DNA of 64,000 bases from Burkholderia sp. HI2500 (GCF_002223055.1 NZ_NKFL01000006.1:3100001-3164000), one strand, 5' to 3'. Counted from the stretch's first letter, positions 1 to 8,595 are shown. Numbers and translations: made by a program. Notes: generated from the letters alone by a model not told the origin.

Positions 1-173
1 TCGCGGCGCACGCCCGATGCGGCGATCGCTTCGCCGACTTCGGCTTCGTTGCCGTAGATCTGCGCGGTGTCGATCGCGCGGTAGCCGACTTCGAGGCCGT
101 TGCGGACCGAGTCGATGACCGTCTGGCCTTGCAGTCGGAACGTACCGAGGCCGAATGCGGGAATCTTGCTCAT
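1..173 (-). CDS. dkgB: 2,5-didehydrogluconate reductase DkgB-like aldo/keto reductase (5' part only)
   Basis: Only the first 57 codons are in the window; the gene continues beyond base 1. The N-terminus reads [14 protein letters not shown] and then [14 protein letters not shown], closely matching the start of E. coli DkgB. This covers the first strand of the aldo/keto reductase TIM barrel and the catalytic-aspartate segment (D in [11 protein letters not shown], with the following Tyr). The family reduces 2,5-diketo-gluconate or methylglyoxal with NADPH in the cytoplasm. It has its own 133-bp upstream region that holds a LysR-type palindrome (266-282) nearly identical to one in front of the MFS operon upstream, so it is probably controlled by the LysR at 2947. 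The substrate cannot be fixed from the fragment. Confidence 0.85.
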   Translation of the reverse strand, partial: MSKIPAFGLGTFRLQGQTVIDSVRNGLEVGYRAIDTAQIYGNEAEVGEAIAASGVRR

Positions 174-265
174 CAGGTGCTCCTGGGAGAGTGGAACAGG
201 TTCGCTATGGAAGTCATTCTGGCGTTTCGGATTGGTGAGATAAACGCCGTTGCAGGTCAAAAATA

Positions 266-282
266 TTTGATCTGGAATCAAG
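266..282. promoter_or_regulatory. LysR-type palindrome upstream of dkgB
   Basis: The sequence TTTGATCTGGAATCAAG is an inverted repeat (TTGAT-N5-ATCAA) about 100 bases upstream of the dkgB start. It differs at two positions from TTTGATTTGAAATCAAG at 2921-2937, which lies about 94 bases upstream of the MFS start. Matching sequence and distance suggest one shared regulator, the LysR at 2947. This is inference from sequence only. Confidence 0.55.
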
Positions 283-306
283 TATCGGGAGCGGCTCGGG
301 GCGGTG

Positions 307-1266
307 TCATGCAGCGCGTATCCGTGCGTTTTCATCCGCGTGGAACACCGGCAGCACCTCTGCCGCGATCTCGGCCATCGTCTCGTCGAGCGGACGCAGG
401 TTGCGGCGGAAATGCAGGCCGATGTGCCGCACACCCGCGTCGCGCATGGCCGCCAGCTCCCCGATGAGCGCGAGACGCCCCGCGCGGGCGCCGAAGCGGT
501 GACGCTGCAGCGGCGTGTGCGGGTCGTCCGCGAGGTCGAGGTGGAGGAAGCTCACGTACGGCTTGTCGCCGGCCACCGCGCGCCAGTTCGCGGCGCGCTG
601 CCGGTGGTCGTCCGGCGTGCCGGGATACGCGAGGCAGCCGTCCATGTGTTCGCCGATCCACGCGGGCGTTTGCTGCGCGAGACCCGCGACGAGCAGCGGC
701 AGCGGCGCACGGGCGGCGGGCAGCACGTCGAGACCGGGCGGCAGATGCCCGCGCGCGCCGTCGCGCAGCAGCGCGATCTGGTCGCGGAAATTCGTGCCGC
801 GTGATGCGAAGTCGCGGCCGAACAGCGGATATTCGACCGGCCGGTCGCCGCTGGCGACGCCGAGCAGCAGGCGGCCGCCGCTCAGTTCCTGGATCGACGC
901 GGCCGATTTCAGCGTGAGCAGCGGCTCGCGCAGCGGCAGCACGACGGCCGCCGTGCCGAGCAGGATGTCGTTCGTGATGCCGGCGAGGTAGCCGAGATAC
1001 GAGAAGGTTTCGAACACCTGCGCGGCGTCGCCGAACGCCGGGTCGTACACCGGTACGTCGCGCACCCAGAGCGCACGGAAGCCGAGCGTGTCGGCCCGTT
1101 GCGCGAGCGTCGCGTGGCGCGCGAGGTCGGGTACGCCGGGGTAGCGACGGTCGTGCTGGCGCTTCGCGTTGCCGGCCGGCGACCAGTCGTTGTCGAGCGG
1201 CAGTTCGATGCCGATGCTGAAGCCGCCGTCGGCCAGTTTGTCGAGTGCGGTGAATGAAGTGGACAT
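307..1266 (-). CDS. LLM-class flavin-dependent oxidoreductase
   Basis: This 319-residue protein has the bacterial-luciferase-like TIM-barrel layout. An N-terminal substrate segment is followed by [12 protein letters not shown] (about residues 60-72), then [21 protein letters not shown] (about 100-120) and the glycine-rich [15 protein letters not shown] (about 128-143), which is the usual flavin-phosphate region of LLM enzymes. Such proteins use reduced FMN or F420 for monooxygenation or reduction; high-GC proteobacterial members are usually FMNH2-dependent. It is the last gene of a three-gene unit read leftwards after an MFS exporter and a MoaF-like protein. Only 13 bases separate it from the MoaF-like gene, so co-transcription is likely. 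The substrate is not evident. Confidence 0.85.
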   Translation of the reverse strand: MSTSFTALDKLADGGFSIGIELPLDNDWSPAGNAKRQHDRRYPGVPDLARHATLAQRADTLGFRALWVRDVPVYDPAFGDAAQVFETFSYLGYLAGITNDILLGTAAVVLPLREPLLTLKSAASIQELSGGRLLLGVASGDRPVEYPLFGRDFASRGTNFRDQIALLRDGARGHLPPGLDVLPAARAPLPLLVAGLAQQTPAWIGEHMDGCLAYPGTPDDHRQRAANWRAVAGDKPYVSFLHLDLADDPHTPLQRHRFGARAGRLALIGELAAMRDAGVRHIGLHFRRNLRPLDETMAEIAAEVLPVFHADENARIRAA

Positions 1267-1279
1267 GGTCGGGCTCCGT

Positions 1280-1603
1280 TCAGATCGCGCGCAGGCTGCC
1301 TTCGAGCCGATAGAAATCGAGCGACGACGCGGTGAAGAACGACCGCGACGTGCCGGCGGCGAAATCGTCGATATGCACGACCGTCGCGCGGTCGGCTTCC
1401 TGCCACGAGATCGCGTAGGTATCGCCGGCGATGGGCTGCCACGTGTAGGCGACTTCGCCCTTCGCGCCCGCGTACGGGCCTTCGGTGATCTCGTAGCGCA
1501 TGTGGCGGCCGTCGTCGTCGTACGCGTTGAGCGCGGTGAGGCCGTCGTAGCGCACTTCGAACGTCTTGCCGGCGAATGGCGGGCGTGGGGTCGATGCGTT
1601 CAT
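1280..1603 (-). CDS. MoaF-like small protein
   Basis: The 107-residue product resembles the MoaF N-terminal/C-terminal lipocalin-like domain: it contains FEVRYDGLTALNAYD, then MRYEITEGPYAGAKGEVAY, and ends in a beta-strand rich section. MoaF was named after a molybdenum-associated operon, but its biochemical role is not established; the fold is a small beta barrel that could bind a ligand. The start was chosen at the ATG preceded by AGGAG (tgcaggagtttgcacac-ATG); an upstream in-frame extension to 1750 overlaps the MFS gene and has no such site. It lies between the MFS and LLM genes in a tight same-strand unit, which suggests that it handles the same metabolite as the flavin enzyme. Confidence 0.7.
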   Translation of the reverse strand: MNASTPRPPFAGKTFEVRYDGLTALNAYDDDGRHMRYEITEGPYAGAKGEVAYTWQPIAGDTYAISWQEADRATVVHIDDFAAGTSRSFFTASSLDFYRLEGSLRAI

Positions 1604-1632
1604 GTGTGCAAACTCCTGCAAGAAAGTGACGT

Positions 1633-2835
1633 TCAGTGCGCGAGCTGGACGGGTTCCGCCGTGCGTTCCGGCAGGCCTGCGCTGCGATCGAGGCGACCGC
1701 TCAGGGCGGTGAGCGCGAATGCGCCGAGCGTGACGGCTGCCGCGATCCACGGCGTATGGCCGAGGCCGACGTGCGCGACGATCACGCCACCGAGTGCCGA
1801 GCCGCCCGCGACGCCGAGGTTGAACGCGGCGATGTTGAAGCCGGATGCGACATCGGTGGCGTCAGGCGCGAAGTGCCGTGCCTGCTTCACGACGTACACC
1901 TGCAGGCCCGGCACGTTGCCGAACGCCACCGCGCCCCACGCGAGCATCGTCAGCACGGCGAGCCATTTGACGTGGATCGTGAAGGTGAGCGCGAGCAGCA
2001 CGATCGCGAGCAGCAGGAAGATCCGCTTGAGGGCCTTCACGGGGCCGACGGCGTCCGCGAGCTTGCCGCCCCACACGTTGCCGAACGCGACCGACACGCC
2101 GTAGCCGACGAGCACGAGGCTGACCTGCGACGGCGTGAAGCCGGCGATCTGCTCGAGCAGCGGGGCCATGTACGTGAACGCGATCAGCGAGCCGCCGTAG
2201 CCGACGGCCGTCATCGCATAGACCAGCAGCAGGCGCGGTTGCGCGAGCACGCGGAACTGGCGGGCGAGCGGCGCGGGCGCCGTTTGCGGCAAGCCGCGCG
2301 GCACGAAGGCCACCGCGCCGACGAACGCGACGAGGCCGAACAGCGCGACGACCAGGAAGGTTGCGCGCCAGCCGAAGTGCTGGCCGATGAAGGTGCCGAG
2401 CGGAATGCCGGCGACGAACGCGACGGTCATCCCGCTGAACATCGTCGCGATCGCGCTGGCGGCCTTCTCCTTCGGCACGAGCGTGGTCGCGATGATCGAG
2501 CCGACCGAGAAGAACACGCCGTGCGCGAGGCCGGTGAGAATGCGCGCGACGATCAGCGATTCGTAGCCGGGCGCCTGCCACGCGACGAGGTTGCCGACGG
2601 TGAACAGCGCCATCAGCGCGGCGAGCAGGGTCTTGCGCGGCACGCGGCCGGTGAGCGCGGTGAGGAGCGGCGCGCCGATCGCGACGCTCAGTGCGTAAAG
2701 GCTGACGAGCAGGCCGGCGGACGGCAGGCTGACGCCGAGGTCGGCGCCGATCGTCGGGATCAGCCCGACGATCACGAATTCGGTGGTACCGATGGCAAAT
2801 GCGCTGATGGTCAGCGCAAGCAGGGCGAGTGGCAT
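1633..2835 (-). CDS. MFS transporter, DHA1 (AraJ/YdhP-like) family
   Basis: This 400-residue protein has about twelve hydrophobic segments. Its N-terminus, LALTISAFAIGTTEFVIVG, is the signature of the DHA1 subgroup that includes AraJ, YdhP and related drug/sugar efflux permeases. The TM4 motif with RILTGLAHGVFFSVG (about 100-115) is also typical of this group. It is expected to be a proton-driven exporter in the inner membrane. It is the first gene of the leftward unit MFS - MoaF-like - LLM oxidoreductase and is divergent from a LysR regulator gene, with a perfect LysR-type palindrome between them. Substrate unknown. Confidence 0.88.
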   Translation of the reverse strand: MPLALLALTISAFAIGTTEFVIVGLIPTIGADLGVSLPSAGLLVSLYALSVAIGAPLLTALTGRVPRKTLLAALMALFTVGNLVAWQAPGYESLIVARILTGLAHGVFFSVGSIIATTLVPKEKAASAIATMFSGMTVAFVAGIPLGTFIGQHFGWRATFLVVALFGLVAFVGAVAFVPRGLPQTAPAPLARQFRVLAQPRLLLVYAMTAVGYGGSLIAFTYMAPLLEQIAGFTPSQVSLVLVGYGVSVAFGNVWGGKLADAVGPVKALKRIFLLLAIVLLALTFTIHVKWLAVLTMLAWGAVAFGNVPGLQVYVVKQARHFAPDATDVASGFNIAAFNLGVAGGSALGGVIVAHVGLGHTPWIAAAVTLGAFALTALSGRLDRSAGLPERTAEPVQLAH

Positions 2836-2920
2836 GACGGGTGCTCCAGGGTCCGGTGAGGATGGAGCGCAGTGTGCCGACTTTACTTTTGCTGAAAAAC
2901 AGGTCTATAAACCAAATTGT

Positions 2921-2937
2921 TTTGATTTGAAATCAAG
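2921..2937. promoter_or_regulatory. LysR operator between MFS and lysR genes
   Basis: TTGATTT-G-AAATCAA (2922-2936) is a perfect palindrome flanked by T and G. It lies about 94 bases upstream of the MFS start and ends 10 bases before the lysR ATG, so binding there could activate the MFS operon and limit lysR expression at the same time. A two-mismatch copy is found upstream of dkgB at 266-282. Confidence 0.65.
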
Positions 2938-2946
2938 AATGCAGCG

Positions 2947-3888
2947 ATGAAGATTACGCTCGACGAACTCCAGGCCTTTGCCGCCGTGGTCGACTCCGGT
3001 TCGATCACGGCGGCCGCGCAGCAGCTCGACCTCACGGTGTCGGCGACGAGCCGCACGCTCGGGCGGCTCGAGGAGAAGCTGAAGACCACGCTGCTGCGCC
3101 GGACCACGCGCCGGCTCGAGCTGACCGAGGAAGGGCGCGCGTTCCTGCAGGACGCGCGCGCGATCATCGAATCGGTCGAGACGGCGGAAGAGCAGATGCT
3201 CGCGCGGCGCGAGATGCCGTCCGGGCGGCTGCGCGTGGATGCGGCGACGCCGTTCATGCTGCACGTGATCGTGCCGCTCGTGCGCGGCTACCGCGAACGC
3301 TTCCCGAAAGTCGAGCTGGAACTGAACAGCAACGAGGGCATCATCGACCTGCTGGAGCGGCGCACCGACGTCGCGTTCCGGATCGGCCGGCTGAAGGATT
3401 CGACGCTCCACAGCCGCCGCATCGGCGCCAGCCGGATCCGCATGCTCGCGAGCCCAGAGTACGTGGCGGCGCACGGCCAGCCGCGCAAGGTGGAGGATCT
3501 CGACAAGCACACGCTGCTCGGCTTCACGCAGCCCGAATCGCTGAACGTGTGGCCGATCCTCGGCACCGACGGCGAGCCGTGCCGCATCGAGCCGGGCATC
3601 CGCTCGTCGAGCGGCGAGACGCTGCGGCAGCTCGCGCTCGATGGCGCGGGCGTCGTCTGCCTGTCGGATTTCATGACCGCGCAGGATCGCGACGCGGGCC
3701 GGCTCGTGCAGGTGCTCGCGCGCCAGACGCTGGAGGTCGAGCAGCCGATCCACGCGGTGTACTACCGCAATACCGCGATCTCGTCGCGGATCGCGTCGTT
3801 CGTCGATTACCTGATCGAAGCGCTGGGCGGCAGCGGCAGCGATGCGCCGGGGCGGCGCAAGGCGGCGTCGTGGATGGAGCCGCGGTAA
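2947..3888 (+). CDS. LysR-family transcriptional regulator
   Basis: A 313-residue LysR regulator: winged helix-turn-helix at residues 1-60 (ELQAFAAVVDSGSITAAAQQ, then SRTLGRLEEKL), and a periplasmic-binding-protein-like effector domain from about 90 to 300. It belongs to the subgroup of the form LRVDAATPFMLHVIVP, common next to exporters and oxidoreductases. It is divergent from the MFS - MoaF-like - LLM unit and its ATG lies just downstream of a perfect TTGATTT-G-AAATCAA palindrome. The same palindrome before dkgB suggests that its regulon includes the aldo/keto reductase. The inducer is unknown. Confidence 0.92.
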   Translation: MKITLDELQAFAAVVDSGSITAAAQQLDLTVSATSRTLGRLEEKLKTTLLRRTTRRLELTEEGRAFLQDARAIIESVETAEEQMLARREMPSGRLRVDAATPFMLHVIVPLVRGYRERFPKVELELNSNEGIIDLLERRTDVAFRIGRLKDSTLHSRRIGASRIRMLASPEYVAAHGQPRKVEDLDKHTLLGFTQPESLNVWPILGTDGEPCRIEPGIRSSSGETLRQLALDGAGVVCLSDFMTAQDRDAGRLVQVLARQTLEVEQPIHAVYYRNTAISSRIASFVDYLIEALGGSGSDAPGRRKAASWMEPR

Positions 3889-3902
3889 CGGCGGCCGGGA
3901 CG

Positions 3903-3965
3903 ACGGGGCGGGTTACGCCCCGTGCGGTTTGACGTGCGATCCGGCGTACCCCACTGGGGCACGCC
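3903..3965. terminator. two hairpins between convergent lysR and zwf
   Basis: Two stem-loops lie between the 3' ends of lysR (+) and zwf (-). The first is ACGGGGCG-ggtta-CGCCCCGT (3903-3923); the second is GGCGTaCCCC-act-GGGGcACGCC (3943-3965) with one mismatch. Neither has a strong T-run, but their position suggests they end transcription from both sides. Confidence 0.5.
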
Positions 3966-3977
3966 GTCGCGTGGCGG

Positions 3978-5453
3978 TTACGCCTCTTCGGACCACGACA
4001 TCCCGTCGCGCGCGAGCAGCGCCGACGAAGCCGCGGGCCCGAACGTGCCGGCCGTGTACAGGCGCGGCCGGTCGCCGAGCTGCTTCCAGCCGTCGAGGAT
4101 CGGCTCGACCCACGACCATGCGGCTTCGAGCTCGTCGCGGCGCATGAAGTGCGTGAGGCGGCCGCGGATCACGTCGATCAGCAGACGCTCGTACGCTTCC
4201 GCGCGCCGCTCCGGAATCGCCTGCTGCAGGTCGAGGTTCAGGCTCACGGGCACCATGTTCATCCCGCTGCCTGGTTCCTTCGCGAGCATCTGCAGCTGGA
4301 TCGACTCTTCCGGCTGGAGCTGGATCACGAGACGGTTGCTGTAGTGGCGCGGGCCGGTCGGGATGATCGAGAACGGCATGTCCGCGAACTCGATCACGAT
4401 TTCCGACTGGCGGCGCTGCAGCCGCTTGCCGGTGCGCAGGAAGAACGGCACGTTCGCCCAGCGCCAGTTGTTGATGTGCGCGCGCAGCGCGACGAAGGTT
4501 TCCGCGCGGCTGTCCGCCGGCACGTTGTCTTCCTCGAGATAGCCCTTCACCGGCTGGCCGTCGACCGCGCCGGCCGTGTACTGGCCGCGCACCGTGTCGC
4601 GCGCGACGTCGGCCACCGCCATCGGCCGCAGCGAGCGCAGCACCTTCAGCTTCTCGTCGCGCACCGCGTCCGGGTCGAGCGACACCGGCGGCTCCATCGC
4701 GACGATGCACAGCAGCTGCAACAGGTGGTTCTGCACCATGTCGCGCAGCGCGCCGGTATGGTCGTAGAAGCCCGCGCGACTGCCGACGCCCACCGTCTCC
4801 GCCACCGTGATCTGCACGCTGCGGATGCTCGGCGCCTGCCACAGCGGCCCGAAGATCGGGTTGCCGAAGCGCAGCACCATCAGGTTCTGCACGGTTTCCT
4901 TGCCGAGATAGTGGTCGATCCGATAGATCTGCGATTCCTCGAAGTGCTTGCCGACCGCATCGTTGATCGCCTTCGCGGACGCGAGATCGTGGCCGAGCGG
5001 CTTTTCGAGGACGACGCGCGAGTGCTTGTCGACGAGATGCGCGGCCGACAGGTTGTCGCAGATGGTGGTGAACAGCTCCGGCGACGTCGACAGGTAGAAC
5101 ACGCGGATCGCATCGCCGCGCGCCGCTTCCGCGAGCCGCAGGTAGTCGTCCGGCGCGTTCACGTCGATCAGCACGTACTTGAACAGGTCGAGGAAGCGGC
5201 TCCAGGCCGCTTGATCGAACGCCTTTTCGTCGATGAACGGGCGCGACTGCTCGTCCATGAACTTGCGATAGCCGTCGATGCCCCAGTCGCGGCGGCCGAC
5301 CGCGATGATGCGCGTCTCGGGCGGAAGGTTGCAGTGCAGATGCGCCATGTACAGCGCGGGCAACAGCTTGCGGGCGGCCAGGTCGCCGCCGCCGCCGAAG
5401 ATGATCATGTCGACGGGCCGGTCGGCTCCGGTCTGGGTAGGCTGATTCGTCAT
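3978..5453 (-). CDS. zwf: glucose-6-phosphate 1-dehydrogenase
   Basis: A 491-residue enzyme of the usual length for the family. It oxidises glucose-6-phosphate to 6-phosphogluconolactone with NADP+ and feeds the Entner-Doudoroff and pentose phosphate routes in the cytoplasm. Visible motifs are the dinucleotide-binding loop FGGGGDLAARKL (19-30), EKPLG (150-154) and the active-site signature RIDHYLGKE (178-186) with its catalytic His and substrate-binding Lys. The start is the ATG at the beginning of MTNQPTQTGADRP, with a purine-rich GGGAGG just upstream (rev. of cctccc). It stands alone; Burkholderia carry other zwf copies next to pgl and edd, so this may be a second isozyme. No regulator gene is adjacent. 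Confidence 0.96.
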   Translation of the reverse strand: MTNQPTQTGADRPVDMIIFGGGGDLAARKLLPALYMAHLHCNLPPETRIIAVGRRDWGIDGYRKFMDEQSRPFIDEKAFDQAAWSRFLDLFKYVLIDVNAPDDYLRLAEAARGDAIRVFYLSTSPELFTTICDNLSAAHLVDKHSRVVLEKPLGHDLASAKAINDAVGKHFEESQIYRIDHYLGKETVQNLMVLRFGNPIFGPLWQAPSIRSVQITVAETVGVGSRAGFYDHTGALRDMVQNHLLQLLCIVAMEPPVSLDPDAVRDEKLKVLRSLRPMAVADVARDTVRGQYTAGAVDGQPVKGYLEEDNVPADSRAETFVALRAHINNWRWANVPFFLRTGKRLQRRQSEIVIEFADMPFSIIPTGPRHYSNRLVIQLQPEESIQLQMLAKEPGSGMNMVPVSLNLDLQQAIPERRAEAYERLLIDVIRGRLTHFMRRDELEAAWSWVEPILDGWKQLGDRPRLYTAGTFGPAASSALLARDGMSWSEEA

Positions 5454-5735
5454 GGGAGGTTCGCGGTGTGAAACGGGGAACGTGAAACGAACGTCGGAGG
5501 CGTCGGGCGCCGGTACGGCAAAACCCTAATAGTGCACGCTTTTGATGGATTGCGTGCGTGTCCGTTTACTGTTGCGAAGCGGCCGGGCGGCGTATTGCCG
5601 TCGAAGGGACAGGAGTGAGCGCTGACATCGGGTTGGCTCGCCGGGAGCGGCGAGCGGCCGTTCGGCCCCAGCGCGTGAGGGCGGGCGTCGGCTGGCGCCG
5701 CCCGCGTGCGGCGATCGACGGGCGCGGCGGTTGTT

Positions 5736-6356
5736 TCAACCCGCCTGTTCCACCAGCGCCTGCACGTCATGCCCGGCCTTCGCGATGGCCGCTTGCACCG
5801 CCTCGGCGCCCAATACGGTGCCTTCCATGCGCACTTCGCGGATGTCGCTCAACCCGATGAACCCGAGCAGATGCTTCAGATAGCCGGACTGGTAGTCGAA
5901 CGGTGCATACGGGCCTTCCGAAAAGACGCCGCCGCTGGCGGTGACCAGATAGACCTGCTTGCCTTCCACCGTGCCGGCGACGCCGCTTTCGCCATAGCGA
6001 AACGTGACCTGCGGCCAGATCACGCGGTCGAACCACGCGCGCAGCTGCGTGGACGGGCCGAAGTTGGTCATCGCGGAGCCGATCACGACGATGTCGGCGG
6101 CGCGCAATTCGTCGACCAGCGCTTGCGCCAGCTCGACGGCCTGCGCTTGCTCCGCGTTGCGCGCGTCGGGCGGCAGCATGCGGCCGACGATGTAAGCATC
6201 GTCGATATGCGGCAGCGGATCGGTGGAGAGATCGCGCAACGTCACGGTGCTGTTTGCGTCGCGCGCCGCGAGTTGCCGCGCGAGGTCGTGCGCGACGCGC
6301 GTGGACAGGCTGTCGGTGCTGCGGGGGCTGGAGGTGATCAGCAGGATGCGGCTCAT
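5736..6356 (-). CDS. azoR: FMN-dependent NADH-azoreductase
   Basis: This 206-residue flavodoxin-fold protein matches AzoR in length and motifs. It has the N-terminal FMN phosphate loop SSPRSTDSLSTRVA (about 9-22), the central segment IGSAMTNFGPSTQLRAWFD (about 95-113) and the flavin-contacting TASGGVF (about 144-150). AzoR enzymes reduce quinones and azo compounds by two-electron transfer and protect against thiol-reactive electrophiles in the cytoplasm. The gene is divergent from an HxlR-family regulator with a near-N-terminal cysteine, and the short gap holds the inverted repeat CGGTAAC-N13-GTTACCG. This arrangement mirrors YodB control of azoreductase in Bacillus subtilis. Confidence 0.93.
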   Translation of the reverse strand: MSRILLITSSPRSTDSLSTRVAHDLARQLAARDANSTVTLRDLSTDPLPHIDDAYIVGRMLPPDARNAEQAQAVELAQALVDELRAADIVVIGSAMTNFGPSTQLRAWFDRVIWPQVTFRYGESGVAGTVEGKQVYLVTASGGVFSEGPYAPFDYQSGYLKHLLGFIGLSDIREVRMEGTVLGAEAVQAAIAKAGHDVQALVEQAG

Positions 6357-6386
6357 GAGCGTTCCTTTCGGGATAAGATGAGAACC

Positions 6387-6413
6387 CGGTAACTTTTGAT
6401 AACTCAGTTACCG
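6387..6413. promoter_or_regulatory. HxlR operator between azoR and hxlR
   Basis: The arms CGGTAAC (6387-6393) and GTTACCG (6407-6413) form a perfect 7-bp inverted repeat with a 13-bp AT-rich spacer. An inner palindrome TAACT-C-AGTTA overlaps the right arm. The site begins 30 bases upstream of the azoR ATG and sits in the leader region of the regulator, which fits repression of both genes. Confidence 0.6.
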
Positions 6414-6500
6414 AAAAGCATGTGGAATGCTAGGGTTCGCGCCCGGGCCCCACAAGAACGCACAGGGTTGTGCCCCAGTCACATCGATGTTCCTGCCACC

Positions 6501-6902
6501 ATGCCCCGACCCAGCGAAGACGGCTGCCAGGCGACCCGCCAGATCCTCGACCGGATCGGCGACAAGTGGAGCCTCTACATCATCGCGACGCTGAACGACG
6601 GTTCGCGGCGCTTCAACGAGCTGAAACGCGAGATCGAAGGGATTTCGCAGCGCATGCTGACGCTGTCATTGCGCGGGCTGGAGCGCGACGGGCTGGTCAC
6701 GCGGACGGTGTTCCCGACGATTCCGCCGCGCGTCGACTATGCGCTCACGCCGCTCGGCGCAACGCTGCTGGAGCCCGTGATGACGCTCGTCAGGTGGGCG
6801 GAGAAAAACAAGCAGCCGATCGCGCAAGCGCGCGAGCGTTTCGACGAGGCGGCCGAGGCGGTGCCGAAGCCGGGCGAGGGCGTCGTTTACCGCAGTCGCT
6901 AG
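6501..6902 (+). CDS. HxlR-family (YodB-like) transcriptional regulator
   Basis: The 133-residue form starts at MPRPSEDGCQATRQILDRIG. It is a single winged-helix HxlR domain: GDKWSLYIIATLNDGSRRFN (about 18-37), then ELKREIEGISQRMLTLSLRG, and RVDYALTPLGATLLEPV near residue 95. Cys9 precedes the domain at about the position of the redox-sensing cysteine of YodB/QorR-type members, which suggests direct sensing of quinones or diamide-like electrophiles. Longer in-frame starts at 6396 and 6420 exist but would place the coding region over the operator and lack family similarity. Divergence from azoR implies local control of the azoreductase. Confidence 0.85.
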   Translation: MPRPSEDGCQATRQILDRIGDKWSLYIIATLNDGSRRFNELKREIEGISQRMLTLSLRGLERDGLVTRTVFPTIPPRVDYALTPLGATLLEPVMTLVRWAEKNKQPIAQARERFDEAAEAVPKPGEGVVYRSR

Positions 6903-6947
6903 GGGCGGAACGCGGCCGCCCGCCGCGTCCCCGAACGTCGCGTGCGC

Positions 6948-7526
6948 TCAGCGCCCCAGCGCGTAGAACTCCGCATTCGGCCGCATGTTCGTCACGTTCG
7001 CGATGCGGTTGGACATGCCGAAGAAAGCCGAGATCGCCATGATGTCCCACACGTCTTCTTCGACGAAGCCGTGCGACTTGAGCGCGTCGAAGTCCGCTTC
7101 GCCCACCCGATGCGCGGCCTGTGACACCTTCATTGCGAAGTCGAGCATCGCCTTCTGCCGGGCGGTGAGATCGGCCTTGCGGTAGTTGGTGGCGACCTGG
7201 TCGGCGATCAGCGGATCCTTCGCGCGAATGCGCAGGATCGCCCCGTGCGCGATCACGCAGTACTGGCACTGGTTCGCGCTGCTGGTGGCCACGACGATCA
7301 TCTCGCGCTCTGCCTTGCTCAGGTTGCCCGGCTTGTCCATCAGCGCGTCATGGTAGGCCATGAACGCGCGAAACTCGTCCGGGCGATGCGCCAGCGTCAG
7401 GAATACGTTCGGGATGAAGCCCGACTTTTCCTGGACGGTCGCGATGCGTTCGCGAATGTCCTTGGGCAAGTCTTCGAGCGCGGGCACGGGAAAGCGGCTG
7501 ATGGGGGCGGTGTGTGCGGCGGTCAT
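6948..7526 (-). CDS. AhpD-like peroxidase-related protein (carboxymuconolactone decarboxylase fold)
   Basis: A 192-residue all-helical protein of the uncharacterised peroxidase-related group. The active-site pattern EMIVVATSSANQCQYCVIAH (about residues 76-95) gives the conserved Glu, the CxxC redox pair and the downstream His found in AhpD. AhpD-type proteins reduce peroxides or act as thiol electron carriers. The C-terminal part, HRVGEADFDALKSHGF and MAISAFFGMSNRIAN, matches the peroxidase-related subgroup. It lies 85 bases downstream of the AcuI-type reductase on the same strand, so it is probably the third gene of a TetR - reductase - AhpD unit against reactive electrophiles or peroxides. 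Confidence 0.85.
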   Translation of the reverse strand: MTAAHTAPISRFPVPALEDLPKDIRERIATVQEKSGFIPNVFLTLAHRPDEFRAFMAYHDALMDKPGNLSKAEREMIVVATSSANQCQYCVIAHGAILRIRAKDPLIADQVATNYRKADLTARQKAMLDFAMKVSQAAHRVGEADFDALKSHGFVEEDVWDIMAISAFFGMSNRIANVTNMRPNAEFYALGR

Positions 7527-7611
7527 GAGGTCTCCTGGATAACGTGGCGCGGGCGTACTCGCTGCGCGAGCCGCCGTCCGAATGAAGCAGCGTGGGTGAT
7601 CGTCAGCGGCG

Positions 7612-8595
7612 TCACGCGTTGACGTCGACGACGACGCGGCCGCGCACCTTGCCGTTGATCAATTCCCCGGCAAGCGGGATGGCGTCGCCCAGGCCGACCT
7701 GGTGGCTGATCGCGCCCAGCTTCCCGACGTCGAGGTCGGACGCGAGCCGGCGCCACGCTTCCAGGCGGTCGGCGCGCGGGCACATGACGCTGTCGATCCC
7801 GACGAGCGTGACGCCGCGCAGGATGAACGGCATGACCGTCGCGGGGAAATCGAAGCCCGCGGCCAGGCCGCAGGCGGTCACGACGCCGCGGTAGCGCGTG
7901 GTCGCGCACACGTTGGCGAGCACGTGGCTGCCCGCCACGTCGACCGCGCCGGCCCAGCGCTCCTTGCCCAGCGGCTTGCCGGGCTCGCTGAATTGCGACC
8001 GTTCGAGGATCTCCGCCGCGCCGAGCTGCCGCAGGTAGTCGGCATCGGCGGGGCGGCCCGTCACTGCGACCACGCGATATCCCAGCTTGGAGAGGATGGC
8101 GGTGGCGACGCTGCCCACCCCGCCTGCCGCGCCGGTCACCACGATCTCACCGTCGTCCGGGCGCACGCCGTGTCGCTCCAGCGCCATCACGCACAGCATC
8201 GCGGTGTAGCCCGCCGTGCCGATGGCCATCGCCTGTTGCGGAGAAAAGGCGGACGGCAGCGGCACCAGCCAGTCGCCGTCGACGCGGGCCTTCTGCGCGA
8301 GGCCGCCCCAATGCGTTTCGCCGACGCCCCAGCCGTTGAGCACGACCTGATCGCCGGGGCGATAGTCCGGGTGCGTGCTCGCTTCGACTTCGCCGACCAG
8401 ATCGATGCCGGGCACCATCGGGAACTTGCGGACCACCGGGCTTTTGCCGGTGATCGCCAGCCCGTCCTTGTAGTTCAGTGTCGAATAGCCCACGCGTACC
8501 GTCACGTTGCCGGCGGGCAACTGCGCGTCGTCCAGCGTCTGGAGCCGGGCCTGCTGGCCGGTTTCATGCCTGTCGATCACGATGCCTTGAAACAT
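7612..8595 (-). CDS. acuI: AcuI/YhdH-type acrylyl-CoA reductase (MDR family)
   Basis: A 327-residue zinc-independent medium-chain reductase. N-terminal [20 protein letters not shown] (about 38-57), [12 protein letters not shown] (about 62-73), and the nucleotide-binding loop [12 protein letters not shown] (about 152-163) are characteristic of the YhdH/AcuI group, which reduces acryloyl-CoA to propionyl-CoA with NADPH and protects against acrylate toxicity. It follows a TetR gene by 45 bases. That gap contains a perfect CTAGAC-N5-GTCTAG palindrome and a strong AAGGAGG ribosome-binding site, so it has its own regulated promoter. Substrate choice among acryloyl-CoA and related enones is inferred from the family, not shown. 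Confidence 0.85.
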   Translation of the reverse strand: MFQGIVIDRHETGQQARLQTLDDAQLPAGNVTVRVGYSTLNYKDGLAITGKSPVVRKFPMVPGIDLVGEVEASTHPDYRPGDQVVLNGWGVGETHWGGLAQKARVDGDWLVPLPSAFSPQQAMAIGTAGYTAMLCVMALERHGVRPDDGEIVVTGAAGGVGSVATAILSKLGYRVVAVTGRPADADYLRQLGAAEILERSQFSEPGKPLGKERWAGAVDVAGSHVLANVCATTRYRGVVTACGLAAGFDFPATVMPFILRGVTLVGIDSVMCPRADRLEAWRRLASDLDVGKLGAISHQVGLGDAIPLAGELINGKVRGRVVVDVNA

